Part shown: positions 1-8,066 of the stretch, in pieces
Position numbering within the stretch: position 1 is the stretch's first letter
Layout: every line of letters starts with the position of its first letter
NCBI GenBank assembly: GCA_963704615.1
Contig: OY969923.1
Location: forward strand, 124,001 to 188,000
Length of the DNA: 64,000 nt
Direction of reading: 5' to 3'
From: Bog-756 sp963704615
GTDB lineage: Bacteria > Actinomycetota > Acidimicrobiia > Acidimicrobiales > RAAP-2
The notes under the pieces: model-generated
The model's input: only the letters and a program-made list of their open reading frames with translations
What the model was told of the DNA's origin: nothing
Databases searched by the model: none
Position numbers and translations under genes: made by a program

Positions 1-644
1 ACCACGAGGGTCCCCGAGGTCCCGACGGTCCGGGCGTAGAGAGCCTCCCCCGACGATCCCGTGAAGGTGTAGCAGTCGGAGTCGGCCGCCTTCTTGAGGT
101 GGGCTGTCTCGGTGTGGCCGAACTTGAGTGCCTTGCAGTTCACGCCGATGTCCAGGCGTTGAATGGACAACCGGAACGAGCCCGTGTGGGTACCCTCAGC
201 GTCCGAGATTTGCAGGGTCCAGGTGCCCGAACCGCCCGTAGGCACCGGACAGTTGGTCGCGCCACCGTACGGGCCGGCGCACGTCGAGATGGGCCCTGGC
301 CGGAAGAAGTCGAGGAACAGGGACAGGGATCCCTTGGTCGGCGCCATGTTCAGCCAGACAACGTCTCCAGGTGATGTATTGAATGTGAAACAAGCGTCCG
401 CTCCGGCTGTGGCGATGGAGCCGACGGTGGAGTTGGGTCCGTAGGTGATGGGTGTGGTGGTCGTGCAGGCCACCGACGTCGCCGGCGTCAACGCTCCTGC
501 CGCAGTCGGGCTGAGGACCGACGTCGACAGCGGGCAGATGATCGAGGCGATCACCGCGACGACCGTGATCGGTCGACTGCGCCGCAGGACCATGGGGGGC
601 CGGGGAGTGTCCCGCTTGCGGTTACGGATCGAGCTGAGCATCAT
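1..644 (-). CDS. Secreted protein with pre-peptidase (PPC)-like repeats, C-terminus off the left edge
   Basis: The reading frame starts at an ATG at 644 preceded by a strong GGAGG site and stays open to base 1, so at least 214 residues are present and the C-terminus is missing. A signal peptide is visible: basic start (RNRKRD, RRSR), hydrophobic stretch, then an Ala/Gly-rich cleavage region near residue 45. The mature part carries a module seen at least twice, of the form A-x-A-D-x-C-[FY]-T-F-x-x-S-x-G-[ED], followed by a hydrophobic strand. This resembles bacterial pre-peptidase C-terminal (PPC) beta-sandwich domains. I infer an exported binding or wall-associated protein with no catalytic motif visible. 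Transcription probably starts in the conserved element at 705-746. Confidence 0.75.
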   Translation of the reverse strand, partial: MMLSSIRNRKRDTPRPPMVLRRSRPITVVAVIASIICPLSTSVLSPTAAGALTPATSVACTTTTPITYGPNSTVGSIATAGADACFTFNTSPGDVVWLNMAPTKGSLSLFLDFFRPGPISTCAGPYGGATNCPVPTGGSGTWTLQISDAEGTHTGSFRLSIQRLDIGVNCKALKFGHTETAHLKKAADSDCYTFTGSSGEALYARTVGTSGTLV

Positions 645-704
645 GATCCACCTCCAAAGAGACCAAATTTGGGTTTTCTCCTGTCGGCGATCAGTGTCCG
701 CCGC

Positions 705-746
705 GGCGATTACACGCCAGTTGCATCGGGATAACATCCCTGCTCA
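705..746 (-). promoter_or_regulatory. Conserved 42-nt upstream element, copy A
   Basis: Read leftward, this block contains ATGTTATC, TGCAAC and TGTAATCGCC in fixed spacing and matches 35 of 42 positions with the block at 8953-8994. It ends 60 nt before the ATG at 644, and the leader also shares GAGGTGGATC next to the start with the second copy. The likely role is a promoter or shared operator for exported-protein genes; TGTAAT could be a -10 box. The rest of 645-949 holds a 10-bp palindrome CCAAATTTGG at 663-672 and nothing else I recognise. Confidence 0.6.
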
Positions 747-949
747 AGGCGGCTCTCGGTGAAGGTCTCCCCTCTCATGACGGCGGCAGCCAGAGGGAGC
801 CGGGGGCGTGGGAGCGCATGACCATCGGGAACGGGGTCTTCGGCGGCGCCCGAACAGGACGCGGCTCTGCTGTGGCTGCCCGCGTTCTCGCCCGTGTTCG
901 GAGCCTTACCGCTGAGTCGCCCCGGTCAAGCCCCGGAGCGATCCTCCGC

Positions 950-3079
950 TCATCCGGCTGACGCACTCGACGCCTCGCCAATGCCGACGATGGGAGCATC
1001 CAGGCGCGTACCCGACATCGAGCCGTGAAACGGGGCGTCACCAAAGGCGAAGACACCCCCGTCCGCCCCGGCCAGCCAGTAGCCGCTGCCAGCAGTGCTG
1101 GTCGCCATGCCGACGATCGGTGCCGCGAGGTGGTTGTCCGCCATCGATCCGAAAAAGGGGGCGTCACCGAAGGCGAAGACACCTCCGTCCGCCCCGGCCA
1201 GCCAGTAGCCCATCCGACCACCCGTGCTGGTCGTGGCCATGCCGACGATCGGAGCCGCGAGGTGGTTGTCCGCCATCGATCCGAGGAAGGGAGCGTTACC
1301 GAAGGCAAAGACGCCCCCGTCCGCGCTGACCAGCCAGTAGCCCTTGCCGTCTGAGGTTCTCTTCATGGCCACAATCGGAGCGTCCAGCCTCGTGCCGGCC
1401 ATCGATCCGAGGAAGGGAGCGTCACCGAAGGCGAAGACACCCCCGTCCGCGCTGACCAGCCAGTAGCCCTTGCTGTCGCCAGTGATCGCCATGCCGACGA
1501 TCGGTGCCGCGAGGTGGCTGTCCGCCATCGATCCGAGGAAGGGAGCGTCACCGAAGGCGAAGACACCCCCGTCCGCGCTGACCAGCCAGTAGCCTCCGTC
1601 GTCCGCGGTCCGCTTCACGGCCACCACCGGAGCGTCCAGCCTCATGCCGGCCATCGATCCGAGGAAAGTGGCGGCGAAACCGAAAACACCGCCGTCGGAT
1701 CCCGCCAACAGATAGCCCGATGTGGAGGCCGAAGCTCGGTCAACCGTCAGGGTGAAGTCCTGGGTGGCCGGTGAAGACATCCCGTTGGAGGCGGTGATGG
1801 TGATCGGATACGTACCGCCTGTGCCATTAGCCGGCGTCCCGGACAGGACGCCCTCGGCGCTCAGAGACACACCGGCTGGAAGCCGACCGACTTCGGTGAA
1901 GGTCGGTCCCGACACCCCGCTCGACGTGACCTGAAAGGATCCTTCAGTGCCGACGGTAAAGGTTGCCGAGTCGGCGCTGGTGATGGCTGGACTGGTAACA
2001 GGAGGACCGGTGAGAGCGTATGCCCCCATGTCGCAGGGTGTTCCCCGGGCCGTCCCACGCTGATCCGGTTGGCTGCACGCCGGGACCGTCTGTCCCGGCG
2101 CTGTAAACGTGGCCGGAATGGCGGCCTCGGCTGGATTTTTGGGGCCCGCCGTGAGAGCAACAGTGTCGGTCGGCCCCCCATTGTTGGCCAAGCTTCCGAG
2201 GAAACCGTCGATTTCTGAAGAATCGCTGACGCTGCCCGTTCCCGACAACCCGCAGGTACCGTCGTCGTCGACGTTGTAACCCTCGTCGGTGATCGTTCCG
2301 GCGCACTCGCCCCCGGCGGGCGCGCCACTGCTGGTGGCCAGGATGTCTCCGGCCAGTGTCGCCGAGCCCTCGATGCCGGCACCGCGACCCGAGCCGCCGC
2401 CGCTCCCAGCGGTGACCGTATTCCCGGAGATGGTGGAGTCGCTGATAACGAGTGAGTCCCCGTCGTTGGAGATGCCACCGCCCGTACCACCCGTCGAGAT
2501 AGGACCACCACTGCTCCCCAGAGCCGTATTGCCAGAGATGGTCGAGTCGTTGATAACCAGTGTGCCCTCGTTGAAAATGCCGCCACCGCTGCCAGCGAAC
2601 ATCCCACCTGGCCCACTGGCGGTATTTCCCGAAATGGTAGAGTCCTCGACGGTGATGGATCCGCCGTCGTTGTTGATGCCACCGCCTAACGAAGACTTGC
2701 CGCCGGTAATCGTGATTCGTTCCAGTGTGATCGCGGCACCTTCGCTGAGGACCACGCTGCCCGAGCCGCTGCCGTGCAGCTCAGCCGGACTGCCCCCTGG
2801 CATCTGCTCGATGGTGACCGAAACCTCGGGGAAGACGTTCCCCTCTATCGTGCCCGACACCTCGATGGTGTCGCCCGAACTGGCCAGCGAAAGAGCCTGG
2901 TTCACGCTGTCGCAAGGCGCCAGCGAGGTGCACGAGGATCCGGATCCCGATTGCGACACGTACCAGGTGGTGCCGGCCGCTCCAGCAGGCGTGGCACCGA
3001 GCAGTGGGGTGCCGATCGAAACGAGCAGGGCCCCCACTGTTGCCATGGCAATGCGTGTGGACGGAATCAGACGGTGCAT
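950..3079 (-). CDS. Large secreted protein: beta-helix, Ig-like domain and six C-terminal YWL-DGGVFAFG repeats
   Basis: Protein of 709 residues from ATG 3079; a GTG at 3091 is an alternative. A signal peptide (about residues 1-32, ending ATPAGAAG) is followed by a WYVSQSGSGSSC opening typical of secreted parallel beta-helix proteins. Serine/threonine/glycine-rich rungs of the form DSTISGNTA recur over about residues 40-250. A putative Ig-like domain follows (about 365-455, PAITSADSATFTV to DFTLTV). The last about 255 residues are six tandem repeats of about 42 residues built on YWLVSADGGVFAFGDAPFLG. No catalytic motif is evident. I infer an exported adhesin or structural surface protein. It is monocistronic, divergent from the phosphodiesterase at 3301. 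Confidence 0.85.
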   Translation of the reverse strand: MHRLIPSTRIAMATVGALLVSIGTPLLGATPAGAAGTTWYVSQSGSGSSCTSLAPCDSVNQALSLASSGDTIEVSGTIEGNVFPEVSVTIEQMPGGSPAELHGSGSGSVVLSEGAAITLERITITGGKSSLGGGINNDGGSITVEDSTISGNTASGPGGMFAGSGGGIFNEGTLVINDSTISGNTALGSSGGPISTGGTGGGISNDGDSLVISDSTISGNTVTAGSGGGSGRGAGIEGSATLAGDILATSSGAPAGGECAGTITDEGYNVDDDGTCGLSGTGSVSDSSEIDGFLGSLANNGGPTDTVALTAGPKNPAEAAIPATFTAPGQTVPACSQPDQRGTARGTPCDMGAYALTGPPVTSPAITSADSATFTVGTEGSFQVTSSGVSGPTFTEVGRLPAGVSLSAEGVLSGTPANGTGGTYPITITASNGMSSPATQDFTLTVDRASASTSGYLLAGSDGGVFGFAATFLGSMAGMRLDAPVVAVKRTADDGGYWLVSADGGVFAFGDAPFLGSMADSHLAAPIVGMAITGDSKGYWLVSADGGVFAFGDAPFLGSMAGTRLDAPIVAMKRTSDGKGYWLVSADGGVFAFGNAPFLGSMADNHLAAPIVGMATTSTGGRMGYWLAGADGGVFAFGDAPFFGSMADNHLAAPIVGMATSTAGSGYWLAGADGGVFAFGDAPFHGSMSGTRLDAPIVGIGEASSASAG
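953..1717 (-). repeat. Six tandem coding repeats of about 126-132 bp
   Basis: The repeats encode the C-terminal units of the secreted protein. Each carries YWL[VA][SG]ADGGVFAFG, then an [AG]-P-F-x-G-S-M block. They alternate between a DxHLAAPIVGM ending and an xTRLDAPIVAM ending, so the true period may be a two-unit pair. DNA identity is high between units (for example gcgtcaccgaaggcgaagac recurs), which points to recent duplication or gene conversion. Confidence 0.9.
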
Positions 3080-3300
3080 CGACAAACTCACATTCTTCTG
3101 AGTGGCCTCGCCGTGAGCCGGAGAGGTGCTCTCTCCCCATCGGATCGTCCGGCAGGGATCTTTAGGCAGCGCCACGTCAGCGGCCGTGCTGAGCCCCCAA
3201 CCTTTTATCGGAGGGCCTGTCCTGGTCGGATCCAGACTCGAAGTCTCGCCACCGGCCTCCTGCTTCGTGGCATGGGTCCTCGGACACATACGCTCTCCCC

Positions 3301-4842
3301 ATGGCCCAGCTCGTCTTACCCAAAGCCGGGAGTCGCCTTCGCGACCGCGCACTCGAGGTGCTGATCGGAAAGGAGCTCGAACCCGTTGTCGATCTGGTCG
3401 CATGGAGCTCTTGCCCCAACGAATACGAGGTTGCCGCCCACGACGGTCACGTGCGATTTCGCCGGAACCCGGAAGGAGCGACCTCAAGCGGCCGATCGAA
3501 GTGGGCGTTCGAAGTTGAGGTCATCACCGGGCGAAGCCCCGTCGAGAACCAGAGCTCTTCCCACCTTGGCAGCCTCGAGATCGAACGGTCGTACCCGTAT
3601 CCCAATCGGCACGACAACTCGTATCCCCATGCCTTCGATCACATCTCGCAGCTCTTCGACCATCCATCGGCACCTGATCTGATGGTCCAGCATTCGGCCG
3701 CCCATTTCTGGGGCGACCAGGGTGGTCACCTTGGTGAGCATGGTTCGCTGGGGATCGTGCAAGCCCGCGCACCCTTCATCGCCGCCGGTGCCGGAGTTCG
3801 TCAACAGGGATGGGTCGAGGAGTCGTGCCGCCTGATCGACGTTGCCCCCACCATGCTGGAGTTGCTCGGAGGCGTCCCTCCGCCCAGTGCGCCGCCCGGA
3901 TCCAGATTGAAGCGGCAGGACGGCGAGGTCCTGAGCGACATCGTGACCAGGCCCGGCGGGGCGCGCCACGTTGTCGCCATGCTTTTGGATGGGACCAACC
4001 CCAATGTGCTCTATGACCTGGCCGCGAAGGGCGAGGCACCCAACGTCCGCCGCCTCATGGAGCTGGGAGCGTCCTACCGCTATGGAGCGATCGCATCACT
4101 TCCGACGGTCACACTCGCCAACCACACGGGCATTCTCACCGGCACCCACCCGGGTCACCACGGAATCCTGCACAATGCATGGATCGATCGACGCACCGGA
4201 GACCAGATCGTCACGAATTCGCCGGCGACATGGCCGACGGCCATGACATGGTTGGACCCATCGGTGGAGACGATGCACGATGCAGTGCACCGGCTCGGGC
4301 CAGGGTCTACGTCGATCTCCATCAACGAGCCATGCGACTGCGGCGCAGATTATTCGATCTTCCAGTTACTGCGCTCCGGCGAACCGATTGACCGCCCCCC
4401 TCGTCCAGAGGAGCTCCCCGACGCGACAGAGCGATTCGTCCGACCGAGCAAGGATTACCGATGGTCATCGTTGATCGACCACACCGCGGTCGAACAATTC
4501 TGCGGGATTTGGCGGGGCGACTACCGCGGGCGGGTCTGGCCGACACCGACATTCTCCTGGGTCAACTTCACGTTGACCGACGCGGCATTTCACGAGGGCG
4601 GTCCGTATTCGGACATCGCCGCTTCGTCGGTCCGTGACACCGATGCCCGCATAGGCCACATCCTCGATGCGGTCGAGCGAGCCGGCGTTTGGGACCAGAC
4701 GGCATTTGTAATTGTCGCGGATCATGGGATGGAGCTGGCCAACACCAGAGTGACCGGCGACTGGGACATTGCTCTCGAACAAGCAGGGATCCGCGCCCGG
4801 GACGAGGGTTACGGTTTCCTCTATCTCGTCGACTCGGATTGA
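3301..4842 (+). CDS. Alkaline-phosphatase-superfamily phosphodiesterase with apparently permuted halves
   Basis: Protein of 513 residues. Residues 225-510 look like the N-terminal part of a nucleotide pyrophosphatase/phosphodiesterase: metal Asp in LLDGTNP (D230), a nucleophile Thr in SLPTVT (T269), the D427/H431 pair in LTDAAFHEGGP, and ADHGM (D474, H475). The frame ends soon after, without the usual final His motif. That motif, GGHLGEHG (141-148), followed by the APFIAAGAGV and RLIDVAPTMLELLGG strands typical of the fold's C-terminus, lies instead at 130-192, before the catalytic half. Actinobacterial homologues with the same opening (VLPxAGSRLRDRAL) exist to my recollection, so this is probably a family trait rather than a break. 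It has no signal peptide, so it is probably cytoplasmic. It stands alone and the substrate is unknown. Confidence 0.85.
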   Translation: MAQLVLPKAGSRLRDRALEVLIGKELEPVVDLVAWSSCPNEYEVAAHDGHVRFRRNPEGATSSGRSKWAFEVEVITGRSPVENQSSSHLGSLEIERSYPYPNRHDNSYPHAFDHISQLFDHPSAPDLMVQHSAAHFWGDQGGHLGEHGSLGIVQARAPFIAAGAGVRQQGWVEESCRLIDVAPTMLELLGGVPPPSAPPGSRLKRQDGEVLSDIVTRPGGARHVVAMLLDGTNPNVLYDLAAKGEAPNVRRLMELGASYRYGAIASLPTVTLANHTGILTGTHPGHHGILHNAWIDRRTGDQIVTNSPATWPTAMTWLDPSVETMHDAVHRLGPGSTSISINEPCDCGADYSIFQLLRSGEPIDRPPRPEELPDATERFVRPSKDYRWSSLIDHTAVEQFCGIWRGDYRGRVWPTPTFSWVNFTLTDAAFHEGGPYSDIAASSVRDTDARIGHILDAVERAGVWDQTAFVIVADHGMELANTRVTGDWDIALEQAGIRARDEGYGFLYLVDSD

Positions 4843-4934
4843 TGTCGGTCGAAGGGTCCCCCGGTCACGGGTCCAACGACGACCGACCGAGGCGCCGGCT
4901 GCCGGCCCCTTACCAGATGCTCACACTTACCTCA

Positions 4935-4953
4935 CTCGGACCTTATGTCCGAG
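4935..4953 (+). promoter_or_regulatory. Perfect 7-bp hairpin between genes
   Basis: CTCGGAC, loop CTTAT, GTCCGAG. It lies 92 nt after the phosphodiesterase stop and 63 nt before the next start, so it could end the first transcript or sit in the leader of the second. No T-run follows. Confidence 0.4.
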
Positions 4954-5016
4954 GGAGACGATGGAGGGAACGAAAGTAACCCTAAGGAGAAACATCACTA
5001 TGGAGAAGGAGTCATC

Positions 5017-5451
5017 GTGTTGAAGAAGATCATCGTCCCCGTCGTCATCGGAGGAGCGCTGCTCGGGGGTGTCGCCACCACCAGTGCTGCCTACGCTGGG
5101 ACTCCGGCGGCCTCAACTGCGACCCCGAGTCATGCCTCCAGGGGTCAGATCAAGGCCTGGTTGATCGCACACCGCAAAGAGCTCCGGAAGGCGGGCCTGG
5201 ACATCAGCGCCAAGACGATAGGAATCACCGCACCGGCGCTCCGGACCGATCTGAAGGCCGGTAACTCGATCTCCGGTGTGGCAGCCCAACACAACGTGAA
5301 CCCGCAGGCCGTTGTCAATGCGCTGGTCAGCGCGGCCGACGGTCAGATCAATCAAGCAGTCGGTGCCGGCAAGCTGACCTCGACCCAAGCCCAGACAATC
5401 GAAACCAAGCTCCCGGCTCGAGTCACCAAGATCGTCAACCACACCTTCTGA
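5017..5451 (+). CDS. Small secreted protein, function unknown
   Basis: Protein of 144 residues from GTG 5017, chosen because AAGGAG lies 5 nt upstream and a textbook signal peptide follows at once (VLKKIIVPVVIGGALLGG, cleavage near AYAG). An in-frame ATG at 4945 would add a polar, glycine-rich leader and is less likely. The mature part begins with a Ser/Thr/Ala-rich linker, then a helical region: an RGQIKAWLIAHRKELRKAG helix, a GNSISGVAAQHNVNPQAVV segment resembling a helix-turn pattern, and a TSTQAQTIE helix ending in a VNH motif. Similar small exported proteins are common in actinobacteria, but none has a role I can name. Confidence 0.75.
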   Translation: MLKKIIVPVVIGGALLGGVATTSAAYAGTPAASTATPSHASRGQIKAWLIAHRKELRKAGLDISAKTIGITAPALRTDLKAGNSISGVAAQHNVNPQAVVNALVSAADGQINQAVGAGKLTSTQAQTIETKLPARVTKIVNHTF

Positions 5452-5466
5452 TCACATCGGGGTGAA

Positions 5467-5512
5467 GCGCCACTGTCCGTGACCAGAATCGAAGCGCTAC
5501 GGGCAGTGGCGC
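5467..5512. terminator. Bidirectional terminator-like hairpin
   Basis: Arms GCGCCACTGTCCGT (5467-5480) and ACGGGCAGTGGCGC (5499-5512) pair over 14 bp with one G-T wobble around an 18-nt loop. It sits between the convergent genes ending at 5451 and 5544 and could serve both. Confidence 0.75.
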
Positions 5513-5543
5513 CCGTGGATCACTCGGGTCGTCGCTGTTCCAC

Positions 5544-6122
5544 CTAGGGGCGAGTGGTGATTTCTTGACCGGCTGGCGACAGGACGTACCACAGCCCGCC
5601 GAGGTTATTGATGCCCTGGCCGGTGGCCTGGCCGGGCTCAGCGTCGTTGACCCATAGGTAGAGAGGCCACTTGTTGTAGGTGACCTGGGTGGTGCCATCC
5701 GTACGACGGGTGGTCCCGAGCAGCGAGGACTTCACACCGGGGCCGGCCAGCGGGGCCGTCACCCCGGTGGGTAGGAGAAGAGGGGGCCAGCCCTGGGCAC
5801 ACAGGCCATAGCAGGTGGACGTACCCGATTGCTTGTCCGGCACGAAGAGGTACAGGGTGAAACCCTGCCCGTCGACCAACACCGTCCCCAGGCCCTTCAC
5901 CGTCCCGGTATGGACCTCATAGACGGCGGTCGCGCCGGCAGCTGTGCTGGAGGTCGAGGTGGTTGAAGCCGTCGTCGTCGATGGCGCCGAGCTGGCCGGC
6001 GAGGACCCGCATCCGGCAAGGACCGCGGGGGAGAGGGCCGCCGCCAACAGGAGGGATCCCTGCCACCGCCTGTGCCGTCGAGCACGGGCGGTCCCGGCCA
6101 TTCTGCCGCTGTCGTCGTTCAT
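5544..6122 (-). CDS. Lipoprotein with two secreted-repeat (COG4315-type) modules
   Basis: Protein of 192 residues from ATG 6122, with GAGGAAG upstream. A type II signal sequence ends in the lipobox VLAGC, and a Ser/Thr/Ala linker follows. Two copies of the small 'secreted repeat of unknown function' follow: GLGTVLVDGQGFTLYLFVPD with CYGLCAQGWPPLL, and a second ending YNKWPLYLWVNDAEPGQATG with a WYVLSPAG tail. The first contains the CxxxC pair seen in this family. Proteins of this type are membrane-anchored and associated with haem/redox-exposed surfaces in some bacteria, but the function is not established. Confidence 0.85.
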   Translation of the reverse strand: MNDDSGRMAGTARARRHRRWQGSLLLAAALSPAVLAGCGSSPASSAPSTTTASTTSTSSTAAGATAVYEVHTGTVKGLGTVLVDGQGFTLYLFVPDKQSGTSTCYGLCAQGWPPLLLPTGVTAPLAGPGVKSSLLGTTRRTDGTTQVTYNKWPLYLWVNDAEPGQATGQGINNLGGLWYVLSPAGQEITTRP

Positions 6123-6152
6123 CGTCGCTTCCTCACGATCGTGTTTCCTTGC

Positions 6153-6167
6153 GCCGACCCGGTCGGC
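6153..6167 (-). promoter_or_regulatory. 15-bp palindrome upstream of the lipoprotein gene
   Basis: GCCGACC-C-GGTCGGC is a perfect 7-bp dyad 30 nt upstream of the ATG at 6122. Position and symmetry fit a repressor site, though by-chance GC palindromes are frequent here. Confidence 0.35.
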
Positions 6168-6367
6168 CGGCGTCCTATGGTCATCCGGCGGGTCGCCAAG
6201 CGCAAGTACCGCACCGGCCCCGATCCGGGCACCGTCCTGGTTGGGCCGGACCCCTCAGGTTCCGGGCGCCTTGCGCCAACTCCCGGCACCGGTCTCCGCC
6301 CGACCAGCACGTCGTCCCTGATCACGGCATACTTGAGAGTGGAGCATCACCGAGAGGAGGGCTGACA

Positions 6368-6745
6368 ATGGAGGTTCAACCCGAATACCCCATTGAGACG
6401 TTTGACCCCCTGCTTCGCGACCTCGTCGTCTGGGGGTTGCTGGAACACCACGAGGGGGAGACGGGGGCGCACTGGCAGCTGGTCCCCTCCGCTCAACGAA
6501 GGCTCGACGAGCTTGCTCCGGCCAAGGTGACCGGCGTCGGAGCTGTCGTGTATCTCGATCGGCTGTGCGCTGACTGTCGCCAGCGGGGACTGACCAGGCT
6601 CTACGGAGAGAAATACGTGTGCGACAGCTGCCGTGACGAACGGCAGGTGGGGCGGGACACGGTGGCCGAAGTGGCCTCACCAGCCGAGCAGTCCCACTTC
6701 TGGCGCCGATCCCGGCAGCGGCAAGGGACGGGGCTTGCCAGCTAG
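6368..6745 (+). CDS. Small zinc-ribbon protein
   Basis: Protein of 125 residues; the ATG at 6368 follows GAGGAGG closely. The N-terminal half (LRDLVVWGLLEHHEG, WQLVPSAQRRLDELAP) resembles a winged-helix or helical segment. The C-terminal half has two CxxC knuckles, CADC and CDSC, 16 residues apart between the pairs, as in a zinc ribbon. The end is polar and basic (FWRRSRQRQ). It could bind DNA or a protein partner. Neighbours give no functional hint: it is flanked by a lipoprotein gene and an adenylate cyclase gene on the other strand. Confidence 0.7.
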   Translation: MEVQPEYPIETFDPLLRDLVVWGLLEHHEGETGAHWQLVPSAQRRLDELAPAKVTGVGAVVYLDRLCADCRQRGLTRLYGEKYVCDSCRDERQVGRDTVAEVASPAEQSHFWRRSRQRQGTGLAS

Positions 6746-6748
6746 CGA

Positions 6749-6765
6749 CGCCCGCGTCGTGGGCG
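6749..6765. terminator. Short hairpin between convergent genes
   Basis: CGCCC, 7-nt loop, GGGCG, four nt after the stop of the zinc-ribbon gene and facing the cyclase gene. It is short and lacks a T-run. Confidence 0.35.
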
Positions 6766-6819
6766 CGGATCAGTCGCTCAACCCAACCGCCCCCGGCCTC
6801 TGCCACCGCCATGGTCGCG

Positions 6820-7905
6820 TCATGTCCGGGTGAGACGGTGAAGTTCGACCTGACCACGGACACCACTCAGGTCGTGAAGCCCGAGAGGAACGTGAGGCAG
6901 TCCTGCGCCGGTCACGACACCCGACGTGGTGACGACTTCTCCTGGTCCAGCAATTTTGCCCGCACGACTCGCCAAATTGACGACGGGCCCGAATATGTCG
7001 CCATCTCGAAGCAAAACCTCTCCCACCGCCAGCCCGACCCGGACCTGGGGGACCGTGGGGTGGCCGTCAAAAGCGTCGGCGAGCTCGAGAGCGATCGAAG
7101 CCGCCGCGAACGCATCCGGAGCGGTGAACATGATCTCGTCCCCGATGAGTTTGATGACTCGACCGCCACCCTCAGTGATCGTATCGGTTGAGATACGTTC
7201 GAAATCACCCAAAGTCGCACCGAGCTCGCCCATGTCAAGGTCCTCCGCCATTTCGGTGGATCCCACCAAATCCACGAATCCCACGACCAGATCTCGGCTC
7301 TCGAAACCGACCAGGTCCGCATCGTCATCGGTCAAGCGCCGAGCGATCAGGAGGTGCTGACGGAGAAGCGCATCTAGTGAACGGGCGACGAACGGCAGCA
7401 GGGCCGCAGCCTTCACGTTGGCCCGAGCGACGGCGAGACCCTCAGAGTCCTCGCGCCGAGCCGCTTGGGCCACGTTGACCAAAAACGACGAAACCACCGC
7501 GTCGGCGATGCGCGACATGGCCAATCCCATGACCCGCAGCAGCTGGGTACCAGCTTCTTCGCCGAATATGGCGGCGACCTCCTTCATGCCGGCCAGAGGT
7601 TCGACGAAGGCCTCGGTAAACAGGGGTACGTCAGGCTCGGGATCAGGAATACCGGCTGCCTGGGCCAACAGCCCCACTTCGTGCGGGGTCAATCCCGCTC
7701 GATCAGCCACCTCCTCCAAAGTCAGCAACGGTCCCGCCCGAATGGCCAGCACTCCGGCCAGCGCCGGGAGAGAGTCCTTGAAGGTGACCAACTCCTCGGT
7801 CGTCGCTCCCAGCTCTTCCATGTAACGCAGAAGGCTCAATCGCCCATCGGCGTTGGCGTCGTCTGGGTCGTACACCCCGAGCTCTGCCAGCTCTTCGGGT
7901 TCCAT
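6820..7905 (-). CDS. Class III adenylate/guanylate cyclase with N-terminal regulatory domain
   Basis: Protein of 361 residues from ATG 7905, preceded by GGAAAGG. Residues 1-200 are a helical, Leu/Ala-rich domain with a LTLEEVADRAGLTPHEV helix-turn-helix-like segment; this matches the autoinhibitory N-terminal domain of the mycobacterial pH-responsive cyclase Rv1264. The catalytic domain (about 205-361) shows metal Asp residues in FVDLVGSTE (D212) and GDEIMF (D256), the adenine-selecting Lys in VIKLIGDE (K252), and the transition-state pair in NLASR (N310, R314). All key residues are present, so an active homodimeric cAMP-forming enzyme is likely. It is soluble. It is divergent from the FAA hydrolase gene, with 161 bp between starts. 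Confidence 0.9.
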   Translation of the reverse strand: MEPEELAELGVYDPDDANADGRLSLLRYMEELGATTEELVTFKDSLPALAGVLAIRAGPLLTLEEVADRAGLTPHEVGLLAQAAGIPDPEPDVPLFTEAFVEPLAGMKEVAAIFGEEAGTQLLRVMGLAMSRIADAVVSSFLVNVAQAARREDSEGLAVARANVKAAALLPFVARSLDALLRQHLLIARRLTDDDADLVGFESRDLVVGFVDLVGSTEMAEDLDMGELGATLGDFERISTDTITEGGGRVIKLIGDEIMFTAPDAFAAASIALELADAFDGHPTVPQVRVGLAVGEVLLRDGDIFGPVVNLASRAGKIAGPGEVVTTSGVVTGAGLPHVPLGLHDLSGVRGQVELHRLTRT

Positions 7906-8042
7906 CGACCAACCTTTCCACACGGCCGATGATTCGAAGGATCATTTGCACCCGGCGTTCACCAGGGATGCACTGATCCCCGACCGGCGCCTGCTGCCGG
8001 CAATTTCTGATGGCGGAGCGAGACAGTGCAAGACCACCTGCG

Positions 8043-8056
8043 TTATCGGGTGATAA
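8043..8056 (+). promoter_or_regulatory. Small dyad next to the FAA hydrolase start
   Basis: TTATC-GGGT-GATAA ends 10 nt before the ATG at 8067 and overlaps the ribosome-binding region. It is a candidate operator or leader hairpin; the arms are only 5 bp. Confidence 0.3.
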
Positions 8057-8066
8057 TGGAACGAAC

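Noticed and set aside
953..1717. Regular repeats considered as a CRISPR array
   Set aside because: Units are about 126 bp, in frame and protein-coding, without spacers.
4945..5016. In-frame ATG upstream of the small secreted protein
   Set aside because: It would place 24 polar residues before a clear signal peptide and lacks a ribosome site; GTG 5017 has AAGGAG.
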